Source: Rickettsiales bacterium
Lineage (GTDB): Bacteria; Pseudomonadota; Alphaproteobacteria; Rs-D84
Length of the DNA stretch: 36,236 bases
NCBI GenBank assembly: GCA_031262525.1
Contig: JAISHM010000018.1
Location: forward strand, 1-36,236
Reading direction: 5' to 3'
In this document: positions 15,551-24,223 of the stretch, piece by piece
How the letters are laid out: each line of letters begins with the position of its first letter
Numbering within the stretch: the stretch's first letter is position 1
Made by a program: the position numbers and the translations under genes
The notes under the pieces: generated by a model
The model's input: only the letters and a program-made list of their open reading frames with translations
What the model was told of the DNA's origin: nothing
Databases searched by the model: none

Positions 15551-16006
15551 ATGGCTGGAAGTATAAATAAAGTAATTTTGGTTGGAAACATCGGCAGCGA
15601 CCCCCAGGTTCGCACAACAGGCAATGGGCAAAAGGTTGTAAATTTTTCGTTGGCTACATCTGAACGTTGGAAAGACCGCGCAACGGGCGAGCAAAAGGAA
15701 CAAACCGAATGGCATCGTGTTGTGATTTTTAATCCTAATCTGGCCGAGGTCGCAGAAAGAATGCTGCAAAAAGGAACCAAGTTGTATATCGAGGGGCAGT
15801 TAAAAACACGCAAGTGGCAAAATCAACAGGGACAAGATGTTTATACGACCGAGGTCACATTGAATCAGTTTTCTGGTCAAATGGTAATTTTGGGTGGTGC
15901 AAAACAAATGACTGGGGACGCGGGCGATTACGCAGCAGCACCGGTTGCGTCTGAGCCAGCCCAAAAAATAGATGTATCGCAAATCAGCGACGATATTCCA
16001 TTTTAA
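15551..16006 (+). CDS. ssb: Single-stranded DNA-binding protein
   Basis: 151 residues. The N-terminal OB fold shows [36 protein letters not shown] and [13 protein letters not shown] short flexible linker leads to the acidic C-terminal tip DDIPF that recruits repair and replication partners. RBS AAAAGGA. It is followed by a palindromic terminator. Confidence 0.95.
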   Translation: MAGSINKVILVGNIGSDPQVRTTGNGQKVVNFSLATSERWKDRATGEQKEQTEWHRVVIFNPNLAEVAERMLQKGTKLYIEGQLKTRKWQNQQGQDVYTTEVTLNQFSGQMVILGGAKQMTGDAGDYAAAPVASEPAQKIDVSQISDDIPF

Positions 16007-16041
16007 GGGTCGGGCGTGAATTAAAAGCCTTGTAAATTAAA

Positions 16042-16070
16042 CCTTGTCCTTTATAAAGGACTAGGTTTTT
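16042..16070 (+). terminator. ssb terminator made of a dispersed palindrome
   Basis: CCTTGTCCTTTATAAAGGACTAGG (16042-16065) followed by five T. It belongs to the palindrome family also seen at 16187, 16245 and 29712. Confidence 0.75.
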
Positions 16071-16288
16071 AATTTGAAAATTCATTATTTATAAATTCAT
16101 TTTTATAAATTCATAAACGAAAACAAAGTTTTCGTCATACCCGCGACGGCGGGTATCCACTGCCCCGCAGGGATTTGATTTTATCGTTGTCCTTTATAAA
16201 GGACAAACATTTCTCTTATTTTAACTGGTTCCCCCGCCCCGAAACCTTGTCCTTTATAAAGGACAAGGTTTTTTTACTGACACTGACA
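16071..16288. repeat. Cluster of palindromic repeats between ssb and the ABC exporter
   Basis: No gene. Contents: CGAAAAC/GTTTTCG hairpin (16118-16134); ATACCCGC/GCGGGTAT hairpin (16137-16156), typical of REP-like sequences; TTGTCC-type palindromes at 16187-16206 and 16242-16271, the latter with a T tract on the plus strand. Several hairpins in a row at convergent gene ends fit a terminator or REP cluster. Confidence 0.75.
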
Positions 16289-18079
16289 CTAGTTTATAAA
16301 CCCACCGGATTGCATTTTCCACAATTTTGCGTATTTACCACCACGACGCAATAACTGTGAGTGCGAGCCGGATTCTATAATTTTTCCCGCATCCATCACA
16401 ACAATTCTGTCCATATTTCGCAGGGTTGAAAGGCGATGCGCAATCGCAATTGTTGTGCGCCCCGCGGACAAAGTATCAAAACTTTTTTGGATTGAATCCT
16501 CGGTTTCACTATCCAGCGCGCTGGTCGCTTCGTCCAAAACCAGGATTGGTGCGTTTTTCAAAAATACACGCGCAATCGCGACCCTTTGTCGTTGCCCCCC
16601 CGATAATTTTATCCCGCGGTCACCGACCAAGGATTCATACTTTTTCGGGGTTTCCATTATAAATTTATCTGCATCGGCCTTTTTTGCAGCCGCGCGAATT
16701 TCCCGCATACTGGCGCCGAATTTTCCATATCCTATATTTTCCTGTAAAGAACGATTAAACATAGTTGGTTCCTGGGGCACAAACCCTATTTGTGTCCGCA
16801 GGGAATCCTGGGTCACATTTTTAATATCCTGACCGTCAATTAAAATCGTGCCGCTGCGTGGGTCATAAAAACGCATCAGCAAATTTACCAAAGTAGTTTT
16901 ACCCGCGCCCGATGTTCCGACCAATCCAATTTTTTCCCCTGGTTTTATGGTTAGATTAAAATCTGATAAAATCTGGCGCTTTCTTCCATAATGAAACGAC
17001 ACTCCACGAAATTCAATTTTACCCGATTTAACTTTTAACTCTGTTGCATTTGGCGCATCCATATCCTCAATCGGTTTTACCAATTCTTCGTAAGATTTAA
17101 CCGCACTGCCATGTGTTCCAACCAGCGATGGGATTTGCCGCACTATCTCTGCGATATTTCCAGCAACACTTATATAAATTGTCGTTGTAAATACTATATC
17201 CGCGATTGTCATTGTGTCATCAATATACATTTTTACACAAAATAATGTTGTCAGTGCAAACATAGCGTCCCAAACAAAACTGGGTAACCACGAAAATATC
17301 CGAACCAGAAATTCTGAATACAATCTATTTTTAACTGCTTTTTTACGCACAGGCATCAAGTGTTGTCTTTCAATTTTTGCGCCCGCAAACAATTTAATGA
17401 TATTGTAATTAGTCAATGTATCTATGATTTTACCCGACAAATGAGACGATGATTCAGCTGCTGTTTTTGACGCACGATTCATCGGACGCATCATAACCAG
17501 ACTGAATATAAAACGAAAGACGAATATCCCCAACAACATCAACGCCACATAATAATTTATATGAAAGACCAAGCCGATATTTACAATCATAATTATTGCC
17601 GCCGCAAACATCAACGCTATATAAAAAAAATTACTCAATCCACCAAATACATAGTTTATTTGCTGATTTATTTTTCCCGACATACGTCCCGTCCAGAATG
17701 ACATAGACTGCTGGCTGGTATAATCAAGCATTTTTTGGGATAAAGTATTAGATTGAACCTGTATCCATCTGGTCCACATTGCATTAGAATAAGCACCTGC
17801 AGTATTTCCTATCAAAGTAATCACAAAATACGTCCCTATTAAAAACAAGGCGTTTGACCATAAAACATCAACACTGGTATAATTTTCAAACAGCGCTACA
17901 AACCATTTTTGAAACAACGGATAATAAATCCCCATCAAAAGTTCAGCCAGCAAAAACAAGAAAAGCCAAAGCGATAAATAACCCAACTTTGGACGCACAG
18001 CATACTTCCAATAAAATCCCATCAAATTGGCAGGTAAATCATTGTTGTCATTTGTAGTTTTATGAATTTTTGTTTTCAT
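16289..18079 (-). CDS. ABC exporter, fused permease and ATPase (MsbA/MDR type)
   Basis: 596 residues. The N-terminal transmembrane domain has about six helices (first near 35-60, LWLFLFLLAELLMGIYY). The ATPase half carries Walker A GTSGAGKTT, Q-loop GFVPQEP, signature LSGGQRQRVAIARVF, Walker B ILVLDEATSALD and the switch AIAHRLST. It is a half-transporter acting as a homodimer at the inner membrane; substrate (lipid, drug or peptide) cannot be told. It starts 2 nt after the M42 peptidase stop, so it is the third gene of the carD operon. Confidence 0.88.
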   Translation of the reverse strand: MKTKIHKTTNDNNDLPANLMGFYWKYAVRPKLGYLSLWLFLFLLAELLMGIYYPLFQKWFVALFENYTSVDVLWSNALFLIGTYFVITLIGNTAGAYSNAMWTRWIQVQSNTLSQKMLDYTSQQSMSFWTGRMSGKINQQINYVFGGLSNFFYIALMFAAAIIMIVNIGLVFHINYYVALMLLGIFVFRFIFSLVMMRPMNRASKTAAESSSHLSGKIIDTLTNYNIIKLFAGAKIERQHLMPVRKKAVKNRLYSEFLVRIFSWLPSFVWDAMFALTTLFCVKMYIDDTMTIADIVFTTTIYISVAGNIAEIVRQIPSLVGTHGSAVKSYEELVKPIEDMDAPNATELKVKSGKIEFRGVSFHYGRKRQILSDFNLTIKPGEKIGLVGTSGAGKTTLVNLLMRFYDPRSGTILIDGQDIKNVTQDSLRTQIGFVPQEPTMFNRSLQENIGYGKFGASMREIRAAAKKADADKFIMETPKKYESLVGDRGIKLSGGQRQRVAIARVFLKNAPILVLDEATSALDSETEDSIQKSFDTLSAGRTTIAIAHRLSTLRNMDRIVVMDAGKIIESGSHSQLLRRGGKYAKLWKMQSGGFIN

Positions 18080-18081
18080 TT

Positions 18082-19140
18082 TTAATCAACAAAACTGAAA
18101 TCAGTTTTTTCGTCTATGCCGGCGATTGTTTCCACAATTAAATCTATTTCTGCCTGTAAGTCGTTCCAATTACAAACCTCGGACGGGGAATGCATATAAC
18201 GATTTGGTGTTGAAATCAACGCGGTAATAACACCGCTTTTGCTGGGCGCTATTTGCCCAGCGTCCGTTCCAAATGGGGAATTAGACGCCGCAAACTGGTG
18301 CGTTATGTTTTTTTCTTGCGCTGTTTTCTTTAACAAAGCAAACAATTTTGGATGCGTCGGCAGACCGCGCGTAATCACAGCACCACCACCCAATTTTATA
18401 TCCGCCCTAGATTTCATTTTTGATGTTGGATAATCAGACGAATGTGTCACATCAACAGCAATTCCAATTTGTGCGTCCGATGCGTATGCGGAAACCCGTG
18501 CCCCAAATGCCCCCACCTCTTCTTGTGCGGTTGCGACCGCTTCGACACAAACATTTATTTTTTGTTTTGACAGAGCGCGCAATACTTCTAAAACAACGAA
18601 TGCGCCTGTTTTATCATCCAATCCGCGCGATGCAAAATTATTATTTTGCAGTTCTGTAAATTTATGGTCAACCACACCGATATCACCAACAGACACCAAC
18701 TTTTCTGCGTCTTCTTTGTTTTTTGCACCGATATCTATAAACAAATCTCTGAATTTTGGGGTTTTATCCCGTTCTGGCATATCCATTAAATGAATTGCAT
18801 TTTGTCCAACCACACCATAAATAATTTTATTGTCTGTGCCAATAATTTTTACATGTTGCCCCATAAATATCCGCGTATCCCAACCACCAAGACCAGAAAT
18901 TGTTAAAAAACCCTCGCTATCTATATTCTGAATAATAAATCCCAATTCGTCATAATGCCCCATTAAAACAACTTTGATTTTTGCATCTTTGTTGATAACC
19001 GCATGCGATGACCCCATCACATCACACCAAACATCATCTGTGATTTTTTTTGCCTCTGACATCCAACATTTTGCTGCCTGTTGTTCGGACCCGCTTGGCG
19101 AAATAGTTTCACATAATTCTTTCAGAAATTTTTTATTCAT
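18082..19140 (-). CDS. M42-family metallo-aminopeptidase
   Basis: 352 residues. Dinuclear-metal ligands of the M42/PepA-FrvX family are visible: GHYDELG (His), SRGLDDKTGA (bridging Asp), TAQEEVGAFGA (catalytic Glu-Glu), AVDVTHSSD (Asp) and YMHSPSE (His). These cytoplasmic tetrahedral dodecamers trim peptides. The family is common in anaerobes. It lies 2 nt from both carD upstream and the ABC exporter downstream. Confidence 0.9.
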   Translation of the reverse strand: MNKKFLKELCETISPSGSEQQAAKCWMSEAKKITDDVWCDVMGSSHAVINKDAKIKVVLMGHYDELGFIIQNIDSEGFLTISGLGGWDTRIFMGQHVKIIGTDNKIIYGVVGQNAIHLMDMPERDKTPKFRDLFIDIGAKNKEDAEKLVSVGDIGVVDHKFTELQNNNFASRGLDDKTGAFVVLEVLRALSKQKINVCVEAVATAQEEVGAFGARVSAYASDAQIGIAVDVTHSSDYPTSKMKSRADIKLGGGAVITRGLPTHPKLFALLKKTAQEKNITHQFAASNSPFGTDAGQIAPSKSGVITALISTPNRYMHSPSEVCNWNDLQAEIDLIVETIAGIDEKTDFSFVD

Positions 19141-19142
19141 CC

Positions 19143-19703
19143 TTATTCCTTTTTATCCACACTTTCTTCATCATCATCGTCCGCAGCATTCAGATTTAAT
19201 TCCTTTGGCACGCCGATGATATTTTCAATTTTTTCCGTTGCAGTATCTAAATCCAGTTTATACAGCGCTGCGTATTCTTGCGCCATACGTTCCAGCGCCC
19301 GCAGATACAGCCCGCGTGCCGAAAAAGTCATAGCGTCCGTGGCGTTACGGCGTTGCAAATCACGCACCACTTCGGCAATTTTCATAACATCGCCAGAATT
19401 TATATTTTCTTCATACACCGCTGCGCGACGCGACCAAATCAGACGCTTTGCACCTGCGCGCCCCTTGGCGTTATCTAATGCCTCACCCATCTTTTTTTGT
19501 GTTACCAGCGGACGCAATCCGGAAATTTCCGCCCGTTCCAAAGGAACGCGCAAAACCATTTTATTTCGTTCGAACTCTATAACCAATAATTTGATTTTTT
19601 GACCGCTGATGGCTTGCTCTTCTACGCGTAAGACTTTGCCTACACCCTGGGTTGGATAGACCACAAATTGCCCAGACTTAAATTCCAGTTTTTTTACTGC
19701 CAT
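19143..19703 (-). CDS. carD: CarD-family transcriptional regulator
   Basis: 186 residues. The N-terminal Tudor-like RNA-polymerase-interacting domain shows FVVYPTQGVGKV and VLRVPLERAE; the C-terminal helical domain has WSRRAAVYEENINSGD and the SARGLYLRALERMAQEYA helix. It binds the RNAP beta subunit and stabilises open complexes. The very acidic tail (DDDDEESVDKKE) is extra. RBS AGAGG, promoter at 19744-19772. It heads the operon with the M42 peptidase and ABC exporter. Confidence 0.92.
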   Translation of the reverse strand: MAVKKLEFKSGQFVVYPTQGVGKVLRVEEQAISGQKIKLLVIEFERNKMVLRVPLERAEISGLRPLVTQKKMGEALDNAKGRAGAKRLIWSRRAAVYEENINSGDVMKIAEVVRDLQRRNATDAMTFSARGLYLRALERMAQEYAALYKLDLDTATEKIENIIGVPKELNLNAADDDDEESVDKKE

Positions 19704-19743
19704 TTTTAATATACCTCTTCGGTTGGCATTCTCTCAGACTTAT

Positions 19744-19772
19744 ATTATATCACAAAAAAAAGCAGATTACAA
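19744..19772 (-). promoter_or_regulatory. carD promoter
   Basis: TTGTAA (19772-19767), a 17-nt spacer and TATAAT (19749-19744) on the minus strand. Confidence 0.78.
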
Positions 19773-19829
19773 ATTTTAGTGATGTGGGTGATTCCCCCGC
19801 CCCGTCTTACTCGCTTTGCTCGTAATCCA

Positions 19830-19918
19830 CCCCGCCCCCACAGGGCGGGGATTTTAAGACCGAGTGTATAAAAATACACGAGGAACAGCAAACACAAACA
19901 GATACCCACAGAAATTTA
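19830..19918. repeat. Hairpin pair downstream of bamE, including third copy of the GTGTAT palindrome repeat
   Basis: CCCCGCCC/GGGCGGGG hairpin (19830-19850) and GTGTATAAAAATACAC (19864-19879), followed by sequence related to the 11752-11955 repeats. It lies between the bamE stop and the carD promoter and probably ends the bamE-nifJ operon transcript, although no T tract is present. Confidence 0.65.
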
Positions 19919-19921
19919 TTT

Positions 19922-20353
19922 TTATTGACCCAGGCCCGCGGGCTTGAACCTCCCCACGTTTTTGAACATTTCTTCGACCGCGTTTAATTCCACCGCCGCT
20001 GGGATTGTTGTTTCTCCGTCCGCAATTTTAACATCTGGCAAATCATCATCGCGTAAAATTTTTATATCCCGCACCACATTACCATCAACCGCCGCCAACA
20101 TCACAATTTTATTATCGTATGTCAGTGGGAATGGTCCGTGATAGTTTTCGTCTGCGCCATACCAAATCCAAACATCCGACCCATACATAGTTTTTGCCAA
20201 GGGACTCCCGAATTTTTCGGTCAGCGTTTTTGTCGTCTTTATCCCCGCCACCGCCGAATCCAAATCATCTGGAAAGACATAGCCACGATGTTTGGTCTGA
20301 AGCGCACACCCCGCAACCAACACCATTAAAAACAAAACCAAAATCTTTTTCAT
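19922..20353 (-). CDS. bamE: BamE/SmpA-OmlA-like outer-membrane lipoprotein
   Basis: 143 residues from ATG 20353, with GAGGG 5 nt upstream inside the end of the preceding gene. Lipobox VAGC. The short mature domain has KTTKTLTEKFGSPLAKTMYGSDVWIWYG, fitting the SmpA/OmlA fold of BamE, a helper of the BAM barrel-insertion complex at the inner face of the outer membrane. It lies 1 nt after the C-terminal PFOR gene, so it is the last gene of that operon. Confidence 0.72.
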   Translation of the reverse strand: MKKILVLFLMVLVAGCALQTKHRGYVFPDDLDSAVAGIKTTKTLTEKFGSPLAKTMYGSDVWIWYGADENYHGPFPLTYDNKIVMLAAVDGNVVRDIKILRDDDLPDVKIADGETTIPAAVELNAVEEMFKNVGRFKPAGLGQ

Positions 20354-20354
20354 T

Positions 20355-22799
20355 TTAACCCTCGCCATTTTCCTTGACACTATCGCGCATCACCGCAAAA
20401 GACGCAATATGTTTTTTTAATTCACGTCGATATTCATTCCGCCGCACCGATTGAGCCACCAATTTATCAAAGTCTGGGTTAAAGTTTTTCGCAATTCCAA
20501 ACCGATTTTCAGACGCCAAAAATTCCCCCAATGGCAAATCCCCACCAACCATATCCATATGCAGTGGTGTATCGCCTGTGTTGATTAAATCCGGATTAAA
20601 CCGATACAACGGCCACGCGCCAGTCCGAACCAAATCCACTTGGTGTTTTGCCCCGTCCTTTAACGGATACCCATGCGAAATACAAGGGCAATATGCCAGG
20701 ATTATACTGGGGCCGTCAAAAGCCTCGGCCTCTTTTATTGCGCGCACTGCCTGGGCCTGATTCGCCCCCAGCGCAATTTGCGCAACATACGCGCCCGACT
20801 GCATCGCAATGTTCCCCAGGTCTTTTTTCGCCGACGCCTTGCCCCCAACTGCAAATTTCATAGACGCGCCGAATGGTGTCGCCTTGGACGATTGACCGCC
20901 TGTATTTGAATAACCCTCGGTATCCAGAACCAAGATATTTACATTTTGACCGCTGTGCAAAATATGGTCCAGTCCGCCATAGCCAATATCATAAGCCCAG
21001 CCGTCCCCGCCAACAATCCATACAGATTTATCCACAACTTCCCCCGCCAGGGACAAAGCCGACGCCGCCAATGGATTTTTTTCATTCGCCAATTTTTCAC
21101 GCAGCCATTTTTCGTTCTCGCGTTGCTTTGCTGTATCCTTTTCCGACAAAAATTCATCAACATTTGGAACAACCGCTAATTCATTCAGCAAAGAACGCAA
21201 TGCCCGACGCCGTTGTTGAATTGCCAAACGCATTCCCAATCCATACTCTGCATTGTCTTCAAATAATGAATTAGACCACGCCGGACCACGCCCCTGCCTG
21301 TCTCGTGTCCATGGGGTTGTTGGTAAATTTCCCCCATAGATTGACGAACAACCCGTCGCATTCGCAACCACCATTCTATCCCCAAACAAATGCCCCAACA
21401 ATTTTAAGTATGGGGTTTCACCGCAACCCGCGCATGCGCCAGGGAACTCAAAATAATGAGGCGTCAGTTCAATATGCTTTGGTATATTCATATTTAATTT
21501 TTCGCGTGGAAATTCTGGCAATTCCAGCGCCGCGTCAAACGCAATTTGCCCACCATCAAGAATCGCGTCCGTCGCCGATTTCATAGACAGCGCGCGCACC
21601 GGACAATTTTCCACACACACCCCACAACCCGTGCAATCTGCCGGACTGATATTCAATGTAAATTTTACATCGCCCAATTCTTTCGTTTTAGAATCTACAA
21701 ATTGAACTCTGCTCTCTGCACTCTGAACTTTATCGACATCAACCGCGTTGATTCTGATGACCGCATGCGGACACAACATTGAACACTTTCCGCATTGAAT
21801 ACATTTTTCTAAATCAACAGACGCCACACGCTCGCTGATTCCACGTTTTTCATATTTTGATGTTCCGACCGGAAATTGACCCGCGCCAAATTCCCCGTCC
21901 CGCGCGAACGCCGACACAGGCAACGCGCCCCCACACCCAGCGGCAACCGCACCCAAAACACGATTTATATTATCTGGTGCGCCGCGCATGGCCGGAATAA
22001 ATTCAATATTCTCTGTTATATTTTTAGTTGTGAACTCTGCTAAGAAATCCCCTGCCCTGTCCACCGCACCCCAGTTGGCAGCAACAATTTCCGCACCTTT
22101 TTTCCGATATGTTTTTTCAATTGCATCACGCGCCGATTTTGCGGCAATTGCCGGTTCAATCACCCGCGTTAGATTAAAAAAGTTCATTAAAATAAATGTG
22201 TTTATCCGATTCCCCAGGCCCAATTCATTCGCCCCGCGCGCCGCATCCAGAAAATAAATCCGCGCCCGTTTTGCGACCAATAATTTTTGCACATCTGTCG
22301 GCAACGCGCTAAATTCACCGCCGTTTATCATAACGATTCCGCCGTCTTTTAACGCGTCGAAAATTTCATACCTTTGCGCGATTGCAAAATTTGATACCGA
22401 AATAAAATCTGCCGCGCCAACCAAGTATTGTGATTTAATATGCGAATCGGACACACGCAAGTGCGACGCAGTCAGCCCACCCGATTTTTTGGAATCATAC
22501 ACAGCATAAGATTGCGGATACAGGTCGGAATTTTCACCAATAATTTTTACTATGTTTTTAACCGCGCCGACCGTGCCGTCCGAACCGATACCATATAAAA
22601 TTGCGGAAAAATTATCATCATTGCTTTTATATTCCGCGCGCGGCAGCGACCGCCCCGTTAAATCATCGTCTATGCCAACGACAAAGTTATTTATTGGCGC
22701 ACCGGATTCCATATTTTTTATAACCGATATCACATCGCCTGGGGTGAATTCCGCAGACCCCAAACCATACCGCCCATGTAAAATTTTTATATTTTTCAT
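20355..22799 (-). CDS. nifJ: Pyruvate:ferredoxin (flavodoxin) oxidoreductase, C-terminal part of a split enzyme
   Basis: 814 residues covering the end of PFOR domain II through VI. It starts at ILHGRYGLGSAEFTP, which lies internally in single-chain enzymes. Domain III follows (LVGAADFISVSNFA, domain swaps). The ferredoxin domain has CIQCGKCSMLCP and CTGCGVCVENCP for two 4Fe-4S clusters. The TPP domain has CAGCGETPY, ATGCSSIYG, GGDGWAYDIGYGGLDH and NTGGQSSK, with Cys in CPCISHG. It oxidises pyruvate to acetyl-CoA and CO2 with ferredoxin reduction. The N-terminal part lies at 24224-25267. It starts by ATGA overlap with fic. A short low-complexity insert separates the two ferredoxin motifs. Confidence 0.9.
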   Translation of the reverse strand: MKNIKILHGRYGLGSAEFTPGDVISVIKNMESGAPINNFVVGIDDDLTGRSLPRAEYKSNDDNFSAILYGIGSDGTVGAVKNIVKIIGENSDLYPQSYAVYDSKKSGGLTASHLRVSDSHIKSQYLVGAADFISVSNFAIAQRYEIFDALKDGGIVMINGGEFSALPTDVQKLLVAKRARIYFLDAARGANELGLGNRINTFILMNFFNLTRVIEPAIAAKSARDAIEKTYRKKGAEIVAANWGAVDRAGDFLAEFTTKNITENIEFIPAMRGAPDNINRVLGAVAAGCGGALPVSAFARDGEFGAGQFPVGTSKYEKRGISERVASVDLEKCIQCGKCSMLCPHAVIRINAVDVDKVQSAESRVQFVDSKTKELGDVKFTLNISPADCTGCGVCVENCPVRALSMKSATDAILDGGQIAFDAALELPEFPREKLNMNIPKHIELTPHYFEFPGACAGCGETPYLKLLGHLFGDRMVVANATGCSSIYGGNLPTTPWTRDRQGRGPAWSNSLFEDNAEYGLGMRLAIQQRRRALRSLLNELAVVPNVDEFLSEKDTAKQRENEKWLREKLANEKNPLAASALSLAGEVVDKSVWIVGGDGWAYDIGYGGLDHILHSGQNVNILVLDTEGYSNTGGQSSKATPFGASMKFAVGGKASAKKDLGNIAMQSGAYVAQIALGANQAQAVRAIKEAEAFDGPSIILAYCPCISHGYPLKDGAKHQVDLVRTGAWPLYRFNPDLINTGDTPLHMDMVGGDLPLGEFLASENRFGIAKNFNPDFDKLVAQSVRRNEYRRELKKHIASFAVMRDSVKENGEG

Positions 22800-23383
22800 T
22801 TTAATAACCTCGATAACAATTTTTCTAATAATTGAATATTTCCATCCTTGGTCCCTTGCATATAATCGTTATAAACTTGTTCATTTTCTGGCGGATTCAA
22901 ATCAAGATTATACCCTTTTTGTAATGCCAATATTCTTATAAATTCTCGTTGAGTTCTTCCATTTCCCTCGCGAAAAAAATGGCCAGAATTTATAACATCT
23001 AAAATTATCGCTAACTTATTTGCTATTTTAATTTTATTTGATTTTTCTATACAAAAATATTCTGACAATAAAGAATCTAAATATAAAAATGATTGTTTAA
23101 AGAATTGTGTTTGTAAAAAAGGTTTATCTGATTTACTTATTTCTACTTTACGACATTTTCCAGCCCAATCATAAACATCTTGAAAAAGACATTTATGTAT
23201 TTTTAATAAATCTGTTGCATTTTTTATTTTTATCGGTGTTTGTAAAAGTGAATTTAACCTTTCTGCGACCATTAAACTTTCAAATACTACTAATTTATCA
23301 GCATCTAAAATCCCAGCCTTATTTTTTAATACGCCGTTTTCATAAACATATTGTAAAGATTTATCTATATATTTATAATTCAT
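22796..23383 (-). CDS. fic: Fic-domain AMP-transferase-like toxin
   Basis: 195 residues. Fic motif HFFREGNGRTQR at 135-146 keeps the catalytic His, acidic residue, GNGR anion-binding loop and Arg; Pro is replaced by Phe at position 2. SKSDKPF (about 83-89) matches the flap that guides target side chains. Resembles VbhT-type class I Fic proteins, which transfer AMP to targets such as gyrase. The separate antitoxin lies 4 nt upstream. The gene is clearly AT-richer than the PFOR and NUDIX genes around it, suggesting transfer. Its stop overlaps the start of the C-terminal PFOR gene (ATGA). Confidence 0.88.
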   Translation of the reverse strand: MNYKYIDKSLQYVYENGVLKNKAGILDADKLVVFESLMVAERLNSLLQTPIKIKNATDLLKIHKCLFQDVYDWAGKCRKVEISKSDKPFLQTQFFKQSFLYLDSLLSEYFCIEKSNKIKIANKLAIILDVINSGHFFREGNGRTQREFIRILALQKGYNLDLNPPENEQVYNDYMQGTKDGNIQLLEKLLSRLLK

Positions 23384-23387
23384 TATT

Positions 23388-23567
23388 TTACAATCTTTCT
23401 AATAATTCTTTCTTGGTTATTTTTTTTGATAAATACAATTCTGCCAATTTAATATTTTTTTTTGTCGGCTTAAAACCTTCATACATATTAGAAGTTAGAG
23501 CAGTTGCAACATCCGGGGATAATTTTACTCCATGTGGCAATTTAAGATTTATACTATTTTTTTTCAT
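23388..23567 (-). CDS. VbhA-like Fic antitoxin
   Basis: 59 codons, ATG to TAA. S26-x-x-x-E30-G31 is the inhibitory [S/T]xxxE[G/N] motif of Fic antitoxins, whose Glu enters the ATP site of the toxin. It is followed by KPT and a helical tail KLAELYLSKKITKKELLERL, matching the VbhA pattern (EG-x-x-P, then Y-x-x-G-x-I-T-x-x-E-L). It lies 1 nt after the NUDIX stop and 4 nt before fic, the expected antitoxin-toxin order. AT-rich like fic. No strong ribosome site, so it is probably translated by coupling. Confidence 0.8.
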   Translation of the reverse strand: MKKNSINLKLPHGVKLSPDVATALTSNMYEGFKPTKKNIKLAELYLSKKITKKELLERL

Positions 23568-23568
23568 T

Positions 23569-24222
23569 TTATTCTGCGTTTTTTATTGCCCGCGCAATAT
23601 GCCCATATTTAGTTTCCAATGTTTCGCCATCTTGCAAAACAAAATCATTTATACCAACCATTATGTCGCGCATAATCGCGCCCGTCCATTCGCGCGCTGG
23701 GATAGTTTCTGTCAAACCATTCATCAAACGCATAAAATCATCTGTATCTATTGAAGCAACAGACGCGACCTCTCCATCATTAAACTTCAAATCTGATAAA
23801 TCACCCGAAAATTCGGCCCAATAAACACTAGGGAAAACGCGGTCAAACATTTTTTCTCCGGACTTTCTGAAATTACAAACATAAACCCCTTCGCTGATTA
23901 AATGCGGTGTTAAATCCGAAACATTTAATCCTATTTCTTCTTGTAATTCGCGCATAAATCCAACATCTACTGAATCACCCGCAGTTAAATGCCCGCTGGC
24001 TGTGGTATAGAATTTATTCCCATCTGTTTTATTTGCTGCGCGCCGCTGAAAAACAATTCGGCGCGCCCCCCCATTTTCAGACGGCATCGCCAACCAGCAA
24101 TGTATAGTCTTGTGCCACAGACCAAATGTATGCACAACATTTCTGTCTGCGACCCCAATCCAATTTCTGTCCGCATCATACACATCCAACAATTCTGTCA
24201 TATCTGTGGTATCAACTGCCAT
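23569..24222 (-). CDS. NUDIX hydrolase, IDI/YfcD-like
   Basis: 217 residues from ATG 24222 (AAAGGAGAG upstream, overlapping the end of the PFOR N-terminal gene). NUDIX box near 77-99: GHLTAGD...RELQEEIGL; the first acidic residue is Asp rather than Glu. The N-terminal layout (LLDVYDADRNWIG, HTFGLWHKTIHCWL) is that of the YfcD/isopentenyl-diphosphate-isomerase-like branch. Substrate unknown. Its base composition is like the PFOR parts, unlike fic. It is the first of three genes lying between the PFOR halves. Confidence 0.8.
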   Translation of the reverse strand: MAVDTTDMTELLDVYDADRNWIGVADRNVVHTFGLWHKTIHCWLAMPSENGGARRIVFQRRAANKTDGNKFYTTASGHLTAGDSVDVGFMRELQEEIGLNVSDLTPHLISEGVYVCNFRKSGEKMFDRVFPSVYWAEFSGDLSDLKFNDGEVASVASIDTDDFMRLMNGLTETIPAREWTGAIMRDIMVGINDFVLQDGETLETKYGHIARAIKNAE

Positions 24223-24223
24223 T

